From NCBI GenBank assembly GCA_019787685.1, contig JAHNUO010000008.1:62001-126000 (forward strand): 64,000 nt of DNA. The letters are read 5' to 3'. The notes beneath the pieces were generated by a model. It did no database searches. It worked only from the letters and a program-made list of their open reading frames with translations, and was not told where the DNA came from. The position numbers and the translations under genes are program-made. The number at the start of each line of letters is the position of its first letter. Position 1 is the first letter of the stretch. Below are positions 23,651 to 34,854 of the stretch, piece by piece. Source of the DNA: Chiua virens (Eukaryota > Basidiomycota > Agaricomycetes > Boletales > Boletaceae).

Positions 23651-24629
23651 CACACGTAAGAGGTGAAGAGATGCAGCTCAAGGGGAGGAAGCAAGTGGCA
23701 GATGCGTGGGCCGTCCGGCCATCGTGAAGGGGGTACGTAGCTCGTGCGTTCGAATCTGATATGAAGCCCGATCAATACATATTGCTTTCGCGTATCTGAG
23801 AGTCGGTCACCATTCATGGGTGTCCCAGTGGAGCGCGAGCACTGGGAACCGCAACGGCAGAAATCCTAGCGGTGTTCGTGAACCTTAAATCAGACGGCTG
23901 AAACAACTTCGATTCCCTTCAAGTTCCGACCAGCAATACGGAGTTAATTTCGCCTGCGTACCAAAGAAATTTTTGGCTGAAGGAAGTAAACCATCATCGA
24001 CGGTCCTATGATCAAGCTGGTGTATCAGCGGAGACAACGCCGGTTATTTGACACATGTATTACAGACTGATGTATTTAGTTTGACGGACCCTTTGTCTTG
24101 TCAACTGTGACTGCAATCGATTATACACATAAGAACTTTGGAGGGTCGGACCAGTCCAGTAGAGGATTCCGTGTGATTGACTCTGCTTTGAGCCTCGTCT
24201 GCCACCGACGGTGGGTTTGTGCATGTAGGGAGGCGAACCGCATCATTTCAAGTCGACCACAAAGATATTGGAACCCTCTCTTCTACCGGGTCGCTTGTAC
24301 TGGGTCTGAAAATGTCGATGTAAAATCGGAAGTATGTGTCTGGCAAGCGATCTTCCCCCCAACATCATCAGACTAGTGACGGGATTGGAACTGTGGTCAA
24401 AATCACCCTCGGCGTTCCCGAGATCCTGTGGATGTTCAGAACCAGAATGCAAAGCGCGTGATCACGGAATCGGGGGAAGAGCAGAGATACGAGGTTGCAC
24501 TAGTAGGATTTATCAATGACCCGGGGGCTCAGTTTCAAGGCAGGTTTGAACAAAATAGAATGAGCATTGTTGAAGGCCACAATGGTTCACAACTGCGATA
24601 CGAGAATTCGTAACAAGATGCCCCTTCGA
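23651..24629. other. Gene-poor stretch
   Basis: About 1 kb with only short, compositionally random frames on both strands. Probably 5' flank of the DUF6533-like gene plus 3' flank of the TMEM97-like gene. Confidence 0.4.
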
Positions 24630-25393
24630 CTATTGGGACTTTTTCCCTTCCGTCGCTACCGAACCGGCCTGTACAAGCTTGGATACTCTCCCGGCCATGT
24701 CGACGGCCATATACAAGGGGAGCAAGAAGAAGGGCAAGTAACTCGACAACAGCATAAGACGTTGGGACGGAGTGACGGACTGGATGCCTGCAGCAATGGT
24801 TTGTGCACTCGTCGTCGGTGTGGCGAGTAAAACAGTGACACAAGGCAGAGTAGTCGTCGCTGTGGAGGCGCCGTAGACGAGCAACAAGAGGTAAACGGAG
24901 CGACAGTCTACAGATGTGTCAAATCAAAGCTTGACACTGGGAGATCGGGGGGCACCTACCTTTCCAAAGTCCTATCATGCCAAGGATGAACACCGGTACC
25001 TGGAAGAACCTACAACATGGGCAATAAGATTACCGACCAGCGTACAGAGATGTAAGAGGTGTAATGCTCACATCTCGACGCAGAGGAAGGTCTTGAACCA
25101 TACAAAGTTGCTGCTTTCACCGACGTAACCCATGGCACCACTAATCAACGGGTCTGCAGAGAGTTGGGTATACATCTTTGGAAGCTGACTGATGAAGCTG
25201 GGAACAACGGCTGAAGGGTATAATGCCTGACCGTCGACCAAGAGGGACGCAGGCAGATGCATCTACCGTAAAAACGGATTTATCAATAAATTTAGTCGAG
25301 GTAAGACTACACCTCTGTCATGATACTTACCACAAAAAATATGAAGTAAAGCAGATCCAACGGGCGAGAGCCCAGGGGGGTCCTTGTAGGCAT
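24630..25393 (-). CDS. TMEM97/sigma-2-receptor-like EXPERA-domain membrane protein
   Basis: Four-helix ER membrane protein of the EXPERA family (TMEM97, EBP relatives), linked to sterol handling in animals; the fungal role is inference. Start MPTRTPLGSRPLDLLYFIFF at 25393. After a short intron comes HLPASLLVDGQALYP, PSFISQLPKMYTQLSADPLI and SSNFVWFKTFLCVE. Small exons give FQVPVFILGMIGLWK, then YLLLVYGASTATTTLPCVTV and RLMLLSSYLPFFLLPLYMAV with a charged end (EGKKSQ, stop at 24630). The YG-STATTTLP and YLPFFLLPL blocks are typical of the last two helices. Length (about 175 residues) is normal and no break was seen. Confidence 0.82.
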
Positions 25394-26743
25394 GATGGTG
25401 ATGGATAAAAGTTGAACAACAACTCGTTAGCTGTTTAGTGACATAAGCGTTGACGTTCTTGCTCGCGTCCAACACTAAACTCGGTAATTCCCGGCACCAT
25501 ATGCCAGTGATCGATAATCTTACCTCTGTTCGATTGAGTTGGATCACAGGCATCTTTTTCGACGGTTGTTTGCTTGCACGCATAATCACAGCAGACTTGA
25601 CTTGAGTTTGAACCTAGATTGGGACGAACATACCCGAATGATCTGATACAAGCACTCATGCAGCGCTGCCATTAATTTGTTGTTCACTGACTCAGTTCCT
25701 GTCTGAGTATCCTGTCACGCAGCAGTTGCGTTCACATCACACACTACCATTAACATCGGGCGAACATCACCGACCCTTAAACACAAGCACTCCATGTAAC
25801 CAGCGCAACACTATCATACGGCCAGGATCTCGAATGTATCTGCCCAATTTAATTGATAAGGAGGTTATCGGTGTACTTCATAATCATCGTTTTGTTCTAG
25901 TTGTTACGGTTTATCTTGCAGTGAACGACGCGTGACGTCAGTCACACGCACAGCTGCCGCCAAGTACGATGTTACAGGTTCGTACTTGCAGTCTAGCCCT
26001 GCTCTGCCCTGACCGTGTCGCTGAAACGCTGATACTGGAGTCACGACGCTACGCTGATAGTAGACGCATGACACATCTAGTACTTCTGACATGATCGCTG
26101 TCGGCCTAGTTCGCATACAGATATTGAAGTCCATGACTTACTTATTTCTATACCAATGCCAACCACTTGGGTACAGAACCTGATTCGTCCATCTCCCTCA
26201 TTTGAAATTTCATCATCTTCCCGTTCCGGTTGCGCCCATAGAGGGGGTTTATGGTGAGATCAGCTGGATTCAAACGGTAGTACTATCATAGCCCTTGGAA
26301 AGTCGAGATATATCTGCCATGTACGTCCAAGGAGTAAGGATGTCATATAGGTCGCTCTCGCACTCTTGGATGAGGATACTACTGCCCGAAAAAATCAGTA
26401 GTCGTCTGGAGGGACGTTGGAGCACGGACTACCAAATCCGTGCCGGCCGGGACACAGCACTGAGGGAGACATGGGGATTTGATATTGTCGATGACCCGCT
26501 CTTTAATTTATTGCCTGAACATGCCACGACTGTCGATCCCAGAGTGGGTTCCGGGTCCGGGTGCATTAGTTTGCCCAGTTATATATTAGACGGCGTGCCA
26601 TTTGGTCAAGGACACTGCTGGCCTTTGGTGAATAGCCCTCGGAGACCCAGTATCGAATGGGTACATCAATTGCCATCCTTCATTATGCTAGTCTACTATC
26701 GCCACAACACCCAGCTGGTCTAACGTCAGTCAATGGTCCGTGG
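25394..26743. other. Intergenic region
   Basis: About 1.35 kb between the start of the TMEM97-like gene and the 3' end of the mS29 gene. The longest open frame (26295-26723, +) has no recognisable domain. Likely promoter of the 25393 gene plus 3' flank. Confidence 0.4.
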
Positions 26744-28523
26744 TCAAGTAGACAGCGACACCAAGAACCCTTTCCATACGAACTTCCTCGCATTTCCACA
26801 CGATTCGCTATATTTCGACAAGAAAAACTCGTCGGTGGGTACTAGAAGATACAAAACGTCAGCACCATCGATCTCCTTCACTCACTCGTAGAGAGGACGA
26901 GGACGGACCGGAAGGAATCGCATTGTCTTTACTCCACAAGTCAAAGACTTCCATCGCTTCTTGAACAGTCAGGGCATCGGGGACAACCACACGTTCTAGA
27001 CCCTTGGCGTAGTCTTGCAACGTAGAGGATCGCTTCGTGTAGGCTCCGCCGTACGAAACCGGAGGAATACCAAGCGACTCAGCGAGTTCCAAGGGGAGCT
27101 GAAACTCGACGTTTGTTGTGGAGAGAGCCCCGAGAACTGCACCACGGGCCTATCCAGAGGTCAACAATGGCACACTGGCGAATACAAGTGAGCAAAAATA
27201 CATACGAATTGCCGTTTTCCACTTGCAAATTCAAGTAGGAGACGTGGGATTGAAAGATGGTATGGTTTGATGGCGGAGAAATGAGGGTCTCGGTACTTCG
27301 TCTTGCAGTAAATCGCCTGGAAATCATCGATGGCCAACAGGACAGGGAATCTTTAACAAGCGTGAACACGAATCGGATACTCATGAATCTGGAATATTAC
27401 TCGGTTTGTTTCTGTAGCTCCTCCATCAAAGCCATCAAGATGGTTGGCGCCAATGCTCGTTCCTTGATACCTGCCCTCACGAGGTCGGCGAGCGACGTTC
27501 CTGCAGGAATCGTTGCTCTGCGTTCCAGCTCAACGTCTACTGTCGTTTTCAGTTGTTCTACTCGGTGGCTGTTCACGGTCAGGAAACGCTGAAGAGTTTG
27601 AAATGCAAAGATGGTTTGCTGGTATAAGCGTGTACGGGGGTCATAAGCATACGTCGTTGTGGAGTTCACAAGACTTATAGCTAGAGTAGGATGTGAAAAC
27701 GAGAAAGTGCTTATTTAACGAGATGAACAGACCTCGGGGGAAATAAAAGACGATCCAATCTCGCGTATGGCAGTATTGGAGAGCCTGAAGTAACAAGACA
27801 CTCTTCCCGGATCCCGAAGCGCCGGCTGACGGACTGTCAATATATGAATAAAGAAAACAATTTTTTGACATACTGAGAACAAGTCGATGATCGACGCTTG
27901 AGGCCTGGCTGGCGGTATCAAGTCTATTTACGACATTTACAGTGACGTCGCGCACGACAGAGCATGGTGACGAAAGAATGCGGAACTAAGTGTGAGAAAT
28001 GAGTGTTTACAAAGCATCGACGTGTGTGAGACAGCAGCTTACTTCGACGAGCAGATTCCGGGGTAGACCAAATATTCGGAAGGGGTCTTTGTCATTGTGA
28101 GGGAATTTGAGTGCTTGAGAGATGATTGCAGGCGTAATAATTTCCTTGGCAGAACAATAATAAGGGTGCACCGGAATGCAATCGAATGAAGGACAATAGT
28201 CTACTTACTGGATGGAAAGGTTGGAGTGTGAGACGGCTGAGTTGATCTGGTTGAAAAAGAGGGTGAGTCAACTGGGAAGTTGGCATCGGAAGGAAAGCCT
28301 ACAAAATGGTCGTCAGAGAGATGTCAGAGAGGTGGAACCAGTGTCATACCGTGTCCCTCCTCCGCCTGGCTGTAGGTTGCTCGCCGTGGCTGTCCTGGGC
28401 TCCTTCGCCGTCACGGGCACCATTCTTGCGCTTGAAACTAGATGCAGATGCATACGCCCTTGACTGGACCGTACGCGTCTGCAATAAAAAGCGCGAGGTC
28501 TGCCTGCAGCAGGTCAACGTCAT
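26744..28523 (-). CDS. Mitochondrial ribosomal protein mS29 (DAP3/Rsm23)
   Basis: GTP-binding protein of the small mitoribosomal subunit. Start at 28523 gives an Arg-rich, Ser/Thr-rich presequence without acid residues (MTLTCCRQTSRFLLQ...), a good mitochondrial targeting peptide. Downstream: P-loop GASGSGKSVLLLQALQYC (about 27820-27770) and DWIVFYFPRG, then NSTTTYAYDPRTRLYQQTIF, LKTTVDVELERRATIPAG, ALAPTILMALMEELQKQ, a Walker-B-like AIDDFQAIY region, ARGAVLGALSTTNVEF, and ELAESLGIPPVSYGGAY. A final small exon (GNARKFVWKGFLVSL, stop at 26744) restores the family C-terminus if the donor GTGAAG is used after SSSLRV. Introns are many and short. It shares a 117-bp divergent promoter with the kinesin gene. 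Confidence 0.88.
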
Positions 28524-28640
28524 GTCAAGACTTGCAATGTCGATTTCGATCCAAATTTTGCATCATAGACGATCACGTGATCTGACGCGTCGCGGTGGTT
28601 TGATAGTTTGTGTCTTTGCCAGATTTACCATTCACCGAGA
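28524..28640. promoter_or_regulatory. Bidirectional promoter, mS29 / kinesin-14
   Basis: Only 117 bases separate the two divergent start codons, so both genes must share core promoter sequence or carry very short leaders. Confidence 0.5.
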
Positions 28641-31030
28641 ATGACCAAACGAAAACTATCACCCATCGACGACGACGACGACGAGTTCGACCAGCCCAGG
28701 AAATTCCCCGCCATCGGAACTAATGCAAGCTCTCATCCTCAACCTGCCCCGCGAAATAGACCCAGACCGCTCACTAGACCAGACCCTCCAAAGTTGACCG
28801 CGCCGCGTCGCACAACCCGTGCAACCAGCGCACCTCCAAAGCCATTTACTGCAGCTGCTAGGTCTGGACGTGCCGCCTCTGGACCCATGCGTACCACGCA
28901 CACCCTGCGAGACCTTCAGAACCAAGTCACGTTCCTCGAGAATGCCCAGACCACCAATGCTGCCTACATTGCCCAGCAAATGCAGGTCGAACGCACCAAG
29001 GTCGCAGAGATCCAAGCGGACCACCTTGCCTTGTCCCGTGAGCTGGCTTCATCCAGAGAAGCTGAACTGGATAAGCGTCGTCAGATCGTCGACTCTACCG
29101 AAGAACTCGAGAAGCTTCGCCTCAAACATGCAAAGGAAATATTGGACTTTGAGACGCAGCTCCAGAAACGGACAAACGAGATGAGGCAGCTCTCCATGGA
29201 CCTTAGGATCGCGACGGAGGACCTTGATCGAGAGCGAGCGAGTGGACTGTCGCTCAAATCCATGGTTTCCACTCAGTCGGCGGCGCAGGTTGCACTCAAT
29301 GCGCAGATGAACACACTTCAGACTGAAAAGGACGCATTACAAGCACAACTCGATACCGTAACATCGACAGTCTCACAGCATGGTTTAGACCACCAGTCTG
29401 CTCTTAGGCGGATCGCTTTCCTTGAGCAAGAAGCGAGGGAGGCAGAGATGGTCCGCCGAAAGCTACACAATATGGTACAGGAGCTCAAAGGAAACATTCG
29501 CGTATTTTGTCGTGTCCGGCCGGCTCTCCCTCACGAGCTTGGTTCTGCACGTGCTGGTGGAAGACATTCCAACAGTAGCCCAAGTTCAGAGGATTTTGCA
29601 AAGGCTCTCGTGGCAAACCTCGCATTTCCCGATAGGCAAGAGCGCAAAGAAATCGTCCTCACGTCTTCGAGCTCGAGCGCAATGGGTCAAGAGCGCAAGG
29701 ACGTTTATTCCTTTTCATTTGATCGTGTAAGTACTTGCTATCGTTTCGTTACCTAGCACTTACCGTTTGATATAGGTATTCGAACCTGAGTCTACGCAAA
29801 GCGAAGTCTTTGAAGAGATCTCGCTCCTCGCGCAAAGTTGCATCGATGGATACAACGTGTGTATTTTTGCGTATGGCCAGACAGGTTCTGGCAAGTCTTT
29901 TACGATGGAGGGTGGCTCCGTAAGTTCGTCCTAAACCACACGTCACCCCTGCCTTTAAATAAGTTTCTGCAGACCGAAGCTACAATAGGAATGATACCAC
30001 GTGCTGTCGACGAAGTGTTCAGAGCTGCGGACGTCCTGAAGAACAAGGGTTGGGAGTATAGCATGGAGGGGCAATTCTTGGAAATTGTGAGCTTGTCCCA
30101 ATTTTCAATATTGCCATCACGCTCGTCACTGACCGGAACCCTAGTATAACGAAACGATCAATGACCTGCTAGGGAAAGGCGAGTTCGATAAGAAGAAACA
30201 CGAGATAAAACATGAGAAGACCGCGACGAGTGCAAGTACGCGAGTGACTGACGTCAATGTGATGCCTCTACGTACTCCCCGTGAAGTCTCGGCGCTCCTA
30301 CGATTAGCGAATTCGCGGCGAACTGTGGCGGCGACCCTTATGAACGAACGTTCGTCGCGATCGCATTCGGTCTTTACCCTTCGCATTTTTGGATGCAATG
30401 AACACACCGGGGAACGGTGCGAGGGGAGCCTTAATCTTGTCGATCTGGCAGGCAGTGAACGTTTAAACTCAAGTGGTGCTGCAGGGCACAAGGAACGTCT
30501 GAAGGAGACGCAGAACATCAACCGGAGTTTGAGTGCCCTGGGAGACGTCATCGCCGCGTTGGGTGAGAAGGGGGACAAAGGAGACAAACACATACCGTAC
30601 AGGAATTCGAAGGTGGGTCGATCATCCATGAATACCCTCCCGTGACTTCCTCTCTTATTTGATTGGTGATCGTGTGGGGATCTTCGCTAACCTGTGCTGC
30701 TGTGCTCTCCTTCGCCGGTTCTTGGGTAGCTCACTTACCTTTTGCAACATTCATTGAGCGGGCACTCAAAAACGTTGGTATGTCCACTGTTTGATTTTGG
30801 CGTTGGTGCCCAAAGCTGTGTTATTCATGACCGGCGTCTTGCAAAGATGATTTGAACCTCTCTCCACTTGCCGCACATCTAAACGAGTCATTGACATCAC
30901 TCCGGTTCGCGACAAAGGTGAGAATGAATCGCGCCATGCTGACCTGGTCCGCTCCTCATTACGCACCAATTTGCAGGTCAATAATACCACCGTTGGCCCA
31001 GCCAAGAAGCAAGTCCGCGGTGCGAACTGA
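28641..31030 (+). CDS. Kinesin-14 (Kar3-like, C-terminal motor)
   Basis: Minus-end-directed spindle motor by family. The start [16 protein letters not shown] opens a basic, Pro-rich tail, followed by a coiled coil of about 200 residues (QVTFLENAQ to [10 protein letters not shown]). The kinesin-14 neck [14 protein letters not shown] leads into the motor. Motor marks: P-loop [16 protein letters not shown] (29870-29915), [22 protein letters not shown], switch [12 protein letters not shown] (about 30343-30375), switch [13 protein letters not shown] (about 30433), [34 protein letters not shown] and [10 protein letters not shown], with a short C-terminus ending RGAN at 31030. Oddity: where families have TLM-(F/I)-x-N-SP, the sequence at 30847-30858 reads out of frame by one base unless an unusual splice is used. 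The rest is intact. Confidence 0.88.
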
Positions 31031-31260
31031 AACGACCACAGCCTTGTTGCTCGGTGGGTTACATATGGCATAGATTGATTACTATCTCTCCTCGTGCAGT
31101 AGGTTTGCGCCTTACATACTCGCAATCACGCCATCGAACGACGAGAAGCTCAGGCTCGGAAAAAGTGCGTGCCCACGATGGTATTATGTTACAGAAATAC
31201 ATGGATGCGTGGTGCATGGTGCAAAGCCTGCCGCGATAGTGACAGGCGCGATCAAAAACG

Positions 31261-33667
31261 TCATGGTCGGCTGGACCCTTGTGTCCTCCCACTCCCATTT
31301 TTCTTTTGGGCTTCCCGCCTGACGTCGGCAGACCACTTGAAGAAATTGCAGCGATACGTGTGGTCCACCTCCTCGCGAGCGCGCTCCCCTTTACCCTTGT
31401 CATAGCCAGGTCCTACTGGGCTGCATGGTCGGCATTATTTAGGCCAGAGCCGAGATATGAGATCCGGGAGCAAATCAAATTCAGCGTTAGACTGATAACG
31501 AAACGGAATTCCCGAGGAAGGGGCGGGTAACGTACCGAGAGCAGATAAAGAATGTTTTACCCTTATTCGGCCCCGGTTTATTCACCGTGTACTCCTTTGC
31601 AGACTCGCCGTGGACGGTACAACTTGGAGCCTGGATGGGTGCCATAAGCTGGGACCAGGCTGCTTTGCTGTTGGACGATGATCCGTTTCCTGCGGCAGAC
31701 GTCAGTGGGAGCGGGTCGGCTCCTTGGGAAGCAAGATGGAGCGCGAGCTGATAGTCCGCCTCGAGACAGTCCGTGGCATGATCGCCGTCCGAGGAGAGCA
31801 CGGGAGGATCTCCAGACGCATTCCATTCCGCCTGCGATGCCGATGCAGGGTGCCTATCAGACCGGGTCTGAAGTGGCAACTGAGATTGGGAGGTCGAGGG
31901 AGCAAAGAACGCGGCGAGCGTGCGTTGTCCGCATCCGGATCGAACGACCATGCTCGGACCCTTGCCTTTCTCCTTCTTTTGCTTCTTAGTTTGTTTTGAC
32001 GCGACTGCCGCTGGCGGATCCGTTGGCCTGCGTTTCAGGGGTGCAACGCGTTTTTGTTCGGGGTCGCCACTGCACTCCGAGGGCGAAGGCGTGGGTGTTG
32101 GCGATTGGGCAGGTTGTCCGTTCGAGGTCGAGGTCGTCAAGAATGGAAGGGACACCGAGGTACTGATAACGTTAGCATCTGGGTCCTGGACCTGAACGTT
32201 AACAACAAGGTCCGGGAGCACAGCATCGGGGAACTGGGGCGCATTGTCAGTGGATAAGATTGCCGGCACCTGCGACGAGCACGGAGAGAGCGATCCCGGC
32301 GGTCGTGAACTGTGCGTTGTCTCGCTTGTGGTGGGTGCTGTCATCTTTGCCCCCTTTGCGAAAAATGAGGATAATAACGTCTGCTTGCCGGAGAATTCGT
32401 CCCAGCGTCGCGCCGCGAGCCTAGGGGGATCGGTTGGACCCCTGTCTGTGGGCATGACTTGGCGGAGAGACAGTGTTTCGCCAGTGGAGGTGGTGATCTC
32501 GTCATGAAGATCGATGTAGATGGGACAGTGGTCAGAGCCCTTGACCGAAGGCTGGATGTCGCCATGTTTGATCCAGGGGAGGATGCCCTGTGTGGCGAGG
32601 ATGTAATCTACGCGAGTCCCATAATTTGTCTCGCGGGCAGATATCTTTGTGTTCCAACCTGGTGTATCGTCGTGGCAAGAAGACGCATCAGAAAAAGGAT
32701 ATTGATAAAGAAGAAGAAGCGCATTGGAGAGAGAGGAAAAACGCGCGTCTTACATGTGTACATTCCTTTTCGGCCTGGCCAAAATGACCGCACCACATCG
32801 GTCATGCATCCGATTGGAGTAAGCCAGTTGTGGAACCAGGCTCGTGCGGGGTGATCATGAAAAGTAGCCGCGTTGCTGGCGAGATGGCCGTCGCAGTGGT
32901 CGAGTGGAGTTGCGCAGATGTTTATGTCACCGACTATGATAACCTCCCGACCTTCTCCGATGAGTTTATTGACGCGTTCTTGGAGCATAAAGTGATAGTT
33001 CATCTTGAACGGGAGACGGGCATCAGAGGTTTCGTTAGGGCAATAGACGTTGATAAGGACGAAAAGACCAAAATCGAGCACGAGGGCGCGGCCTTCCCCA
33101 TCGAGCGCAACGAGATCGGAAGGCGTGTTATCGTGGTCGTCCGGCATCAATTCCATTTCGTGAGAGTAGGGATATGAATGTGATATGCGTTCGTCCATCG
33201 TAAGCGGCACTTTAGGCTGTATGATCCCTGATAGACCCTCTTCTGCTTTGAGTGGTGTGACTGTGCGGGAGTCTGTGTATACGGCAACGCCGCTATAACC
33301 ACCTTTACTGGCTGGAAAGGAGAAAAAAGCGTGAAATGGGTCGGGTACGGCGAGGTTTCTGTCGAGAGCGGCCCGTGACGTTTTCATTTCTGGAAAGTGT
33401 GAGCCGAGGGAAGATGAAAAAAAGATTCAAAGACACACCTTGGAAGCATATGATGTCTGCTTGGAGGTGAAGAAGGATCTCGTGGAAGGACTTGAAGGTG
33501 TTCCATCTGGCAGACAGTGTATTAGTTGAGTATATGAGCGGGGTGACAGACTCACGGATGGTACTGGGGAAGGGTCCTAATGCCGTTCTGTGCAAGACCG
33601 CGGTTGTGAACACGGCGATGAGGACAAATGAGTGACGACCCACAATGTTCCAGGATAGGATGCGCAT
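31261..33667 (-). CDS. APN2: AP endonuclease 2 (Apn2, ExoIII family) with two PIP boxes and a GRF zinc finger
   Basis: Class II AP endonuclease/3'-phosphodiesterase for base-excision repair in the nucleus. Exon 1 MRILSWNI splices to NGIRTLPQYHP, the family's N-terminal metal-site motif. Then ILLHLQADIICFQ, SFPASKGGYSGVAVYTD, NVYCPNETSDARLPFKMNYH, IIVGDINICATPLDHCD, YTC-WNTKISARETNYGTRVDY and GSDHCPIYIDL (catalytic Asp-His). After the catalytic domain lie two PCNA-binding boxes, QTLLSSFF (about 32390) and QRTLAAFF (about 31925), each fitting Q-x-x-L-x-x-F-F. At the end is a GRF zinc finger: CTVHGESAKEYTVNKPGPNK, FFICSR, then after an intron ERAREEVDHTYRCNFFKW, stop at 31261. Convergent with the kinesin gene, 230 bases apart. 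Confidence 0.9.
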
Positions 33668-34854
33668 AATACTTGAACATGGTGTTGTTGTCGAGGAATA
33701 GCCTTACTATCAAACTTTGTTTTCTACTACTTAGTAAGTACCTTGCCAACCGCTACTACTAACCACCCACGTCAAACTATAACTTTTAGGTTTACAACAA
33801 GACCACGTTGTGGTGGACCGTCCTGGCCCGCAATGGGCGTTCATTTCATTTTTACAGCGGGCCCTGGCCATGGGACATCACCATGGCCAGCCCTGCCAGT
33901 TCTGTCCACCCTCGACAGTTCTACTTCTTTGGCTCGTTATCATTCCAACCCACGAGGAATGGTCCAGGAGTCCTTCTCACTGCGGTTTGAGAAGTCTCGC
34001 CTGCACTGCTTCGTCTCCTGCTCAGTCCGCCACGTCCTCTCCTCCCCCATCAGTCAGTCCATATCTTTGGATAAGCGGCGTCTCGTCAGCATGATCAGCT
34101 TACCCACCAAACCTTACCCACAGTATGTACTAGTTCCCCTCATGCTCCGCCTCCCTCTCCTCTGTCACATTCTCATCCCTGTCTTTGTCTCACCAAGCCC
34201 CGTCGTGTCCGGACCGCATCACGCCACGAATCGCGATTTTTTGCTCTTTTTGATTGCGAAGCCGATGCCAGTCTATCATAACCGCTCTCGAGATTTCACG
34301 CGCTTCTCAACACGTTGCATCAGCACGTCAGATCCATGCGCAGGCCGTCACTTCGCGTTTACGTTGCCACCATTTTCGCCCGCTGTCAACAAGAATGCCA
34401 TGGCCCCCCTATTGCTTGTCTTTATGTATTCCGCAGACGGGCGTGGAGTGTCTTGACCGAGATAGATTTTAATTAGCTATCGTGAGCATGTGTTCTTTCC
34501 AAAGTCGGCTTTCATCTCAGGGTCGTTTCATCTCGCCATACTTCCTCAAGGCAATTACGCGCTGGCTCAGTTCGCTGAGTGTCCCGATTGCTTTCGTAAC
34601 TCGAAGCATGTGCCGGACGAGAGAAAGCGGAGGAATGAATCTCGCGTTATCCACTGCGTGAGGGCATGTCCAGAGCACTCGAAGCTCTGTTTGCATTTCA
34701 AAGTCGGAACAACTTCTTGGTTCACCTCCCTTAATTCCCATCTTATAGCTCCATCATTGTGCAGCCTTCTCTACGCTCCTACCATAATTGCCCCGGGCTC
34801 ATTCTCCAACTCCCTTATCAAGCGGTTCTCATGCTTAGAGGTACTGTTGAAAAC
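33668..34854. other. Divergent intergenic region, pyrimidine-rich
   Basis: About 1.2 kb between Apn2 (-) and the membrane-WD40 gene (+). A 237-codon open frame on + (33743-34456) is rich in Ser/Pro/Arg/His, has a TTG start and shows no domain. I read it as a by-product of the C/T-rich promoter sequence. Confidence 0.4.

Noticed and set aside
24098..24613. Possible F-box/LRR fragment (LVTGLELWS-type frame)
   Set aside because: Only a few leucines in a 60-92-codon frame, with no second repeat and no neighbouring exon that continues it.
26295..26723. 142-codon plus-strand frame
   Set aside because: Overlaps no conserved exon, has no domain and lies in the 3' flank of mS29 with average composition.
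33743..34456. 237-codon plus-strand frame between Apn2 and the membrane-WD40 gene
   Set aside because: TTG start, no domain, and a His/Arg/Ser/Pro composition expected from a C/T-rich promoter.
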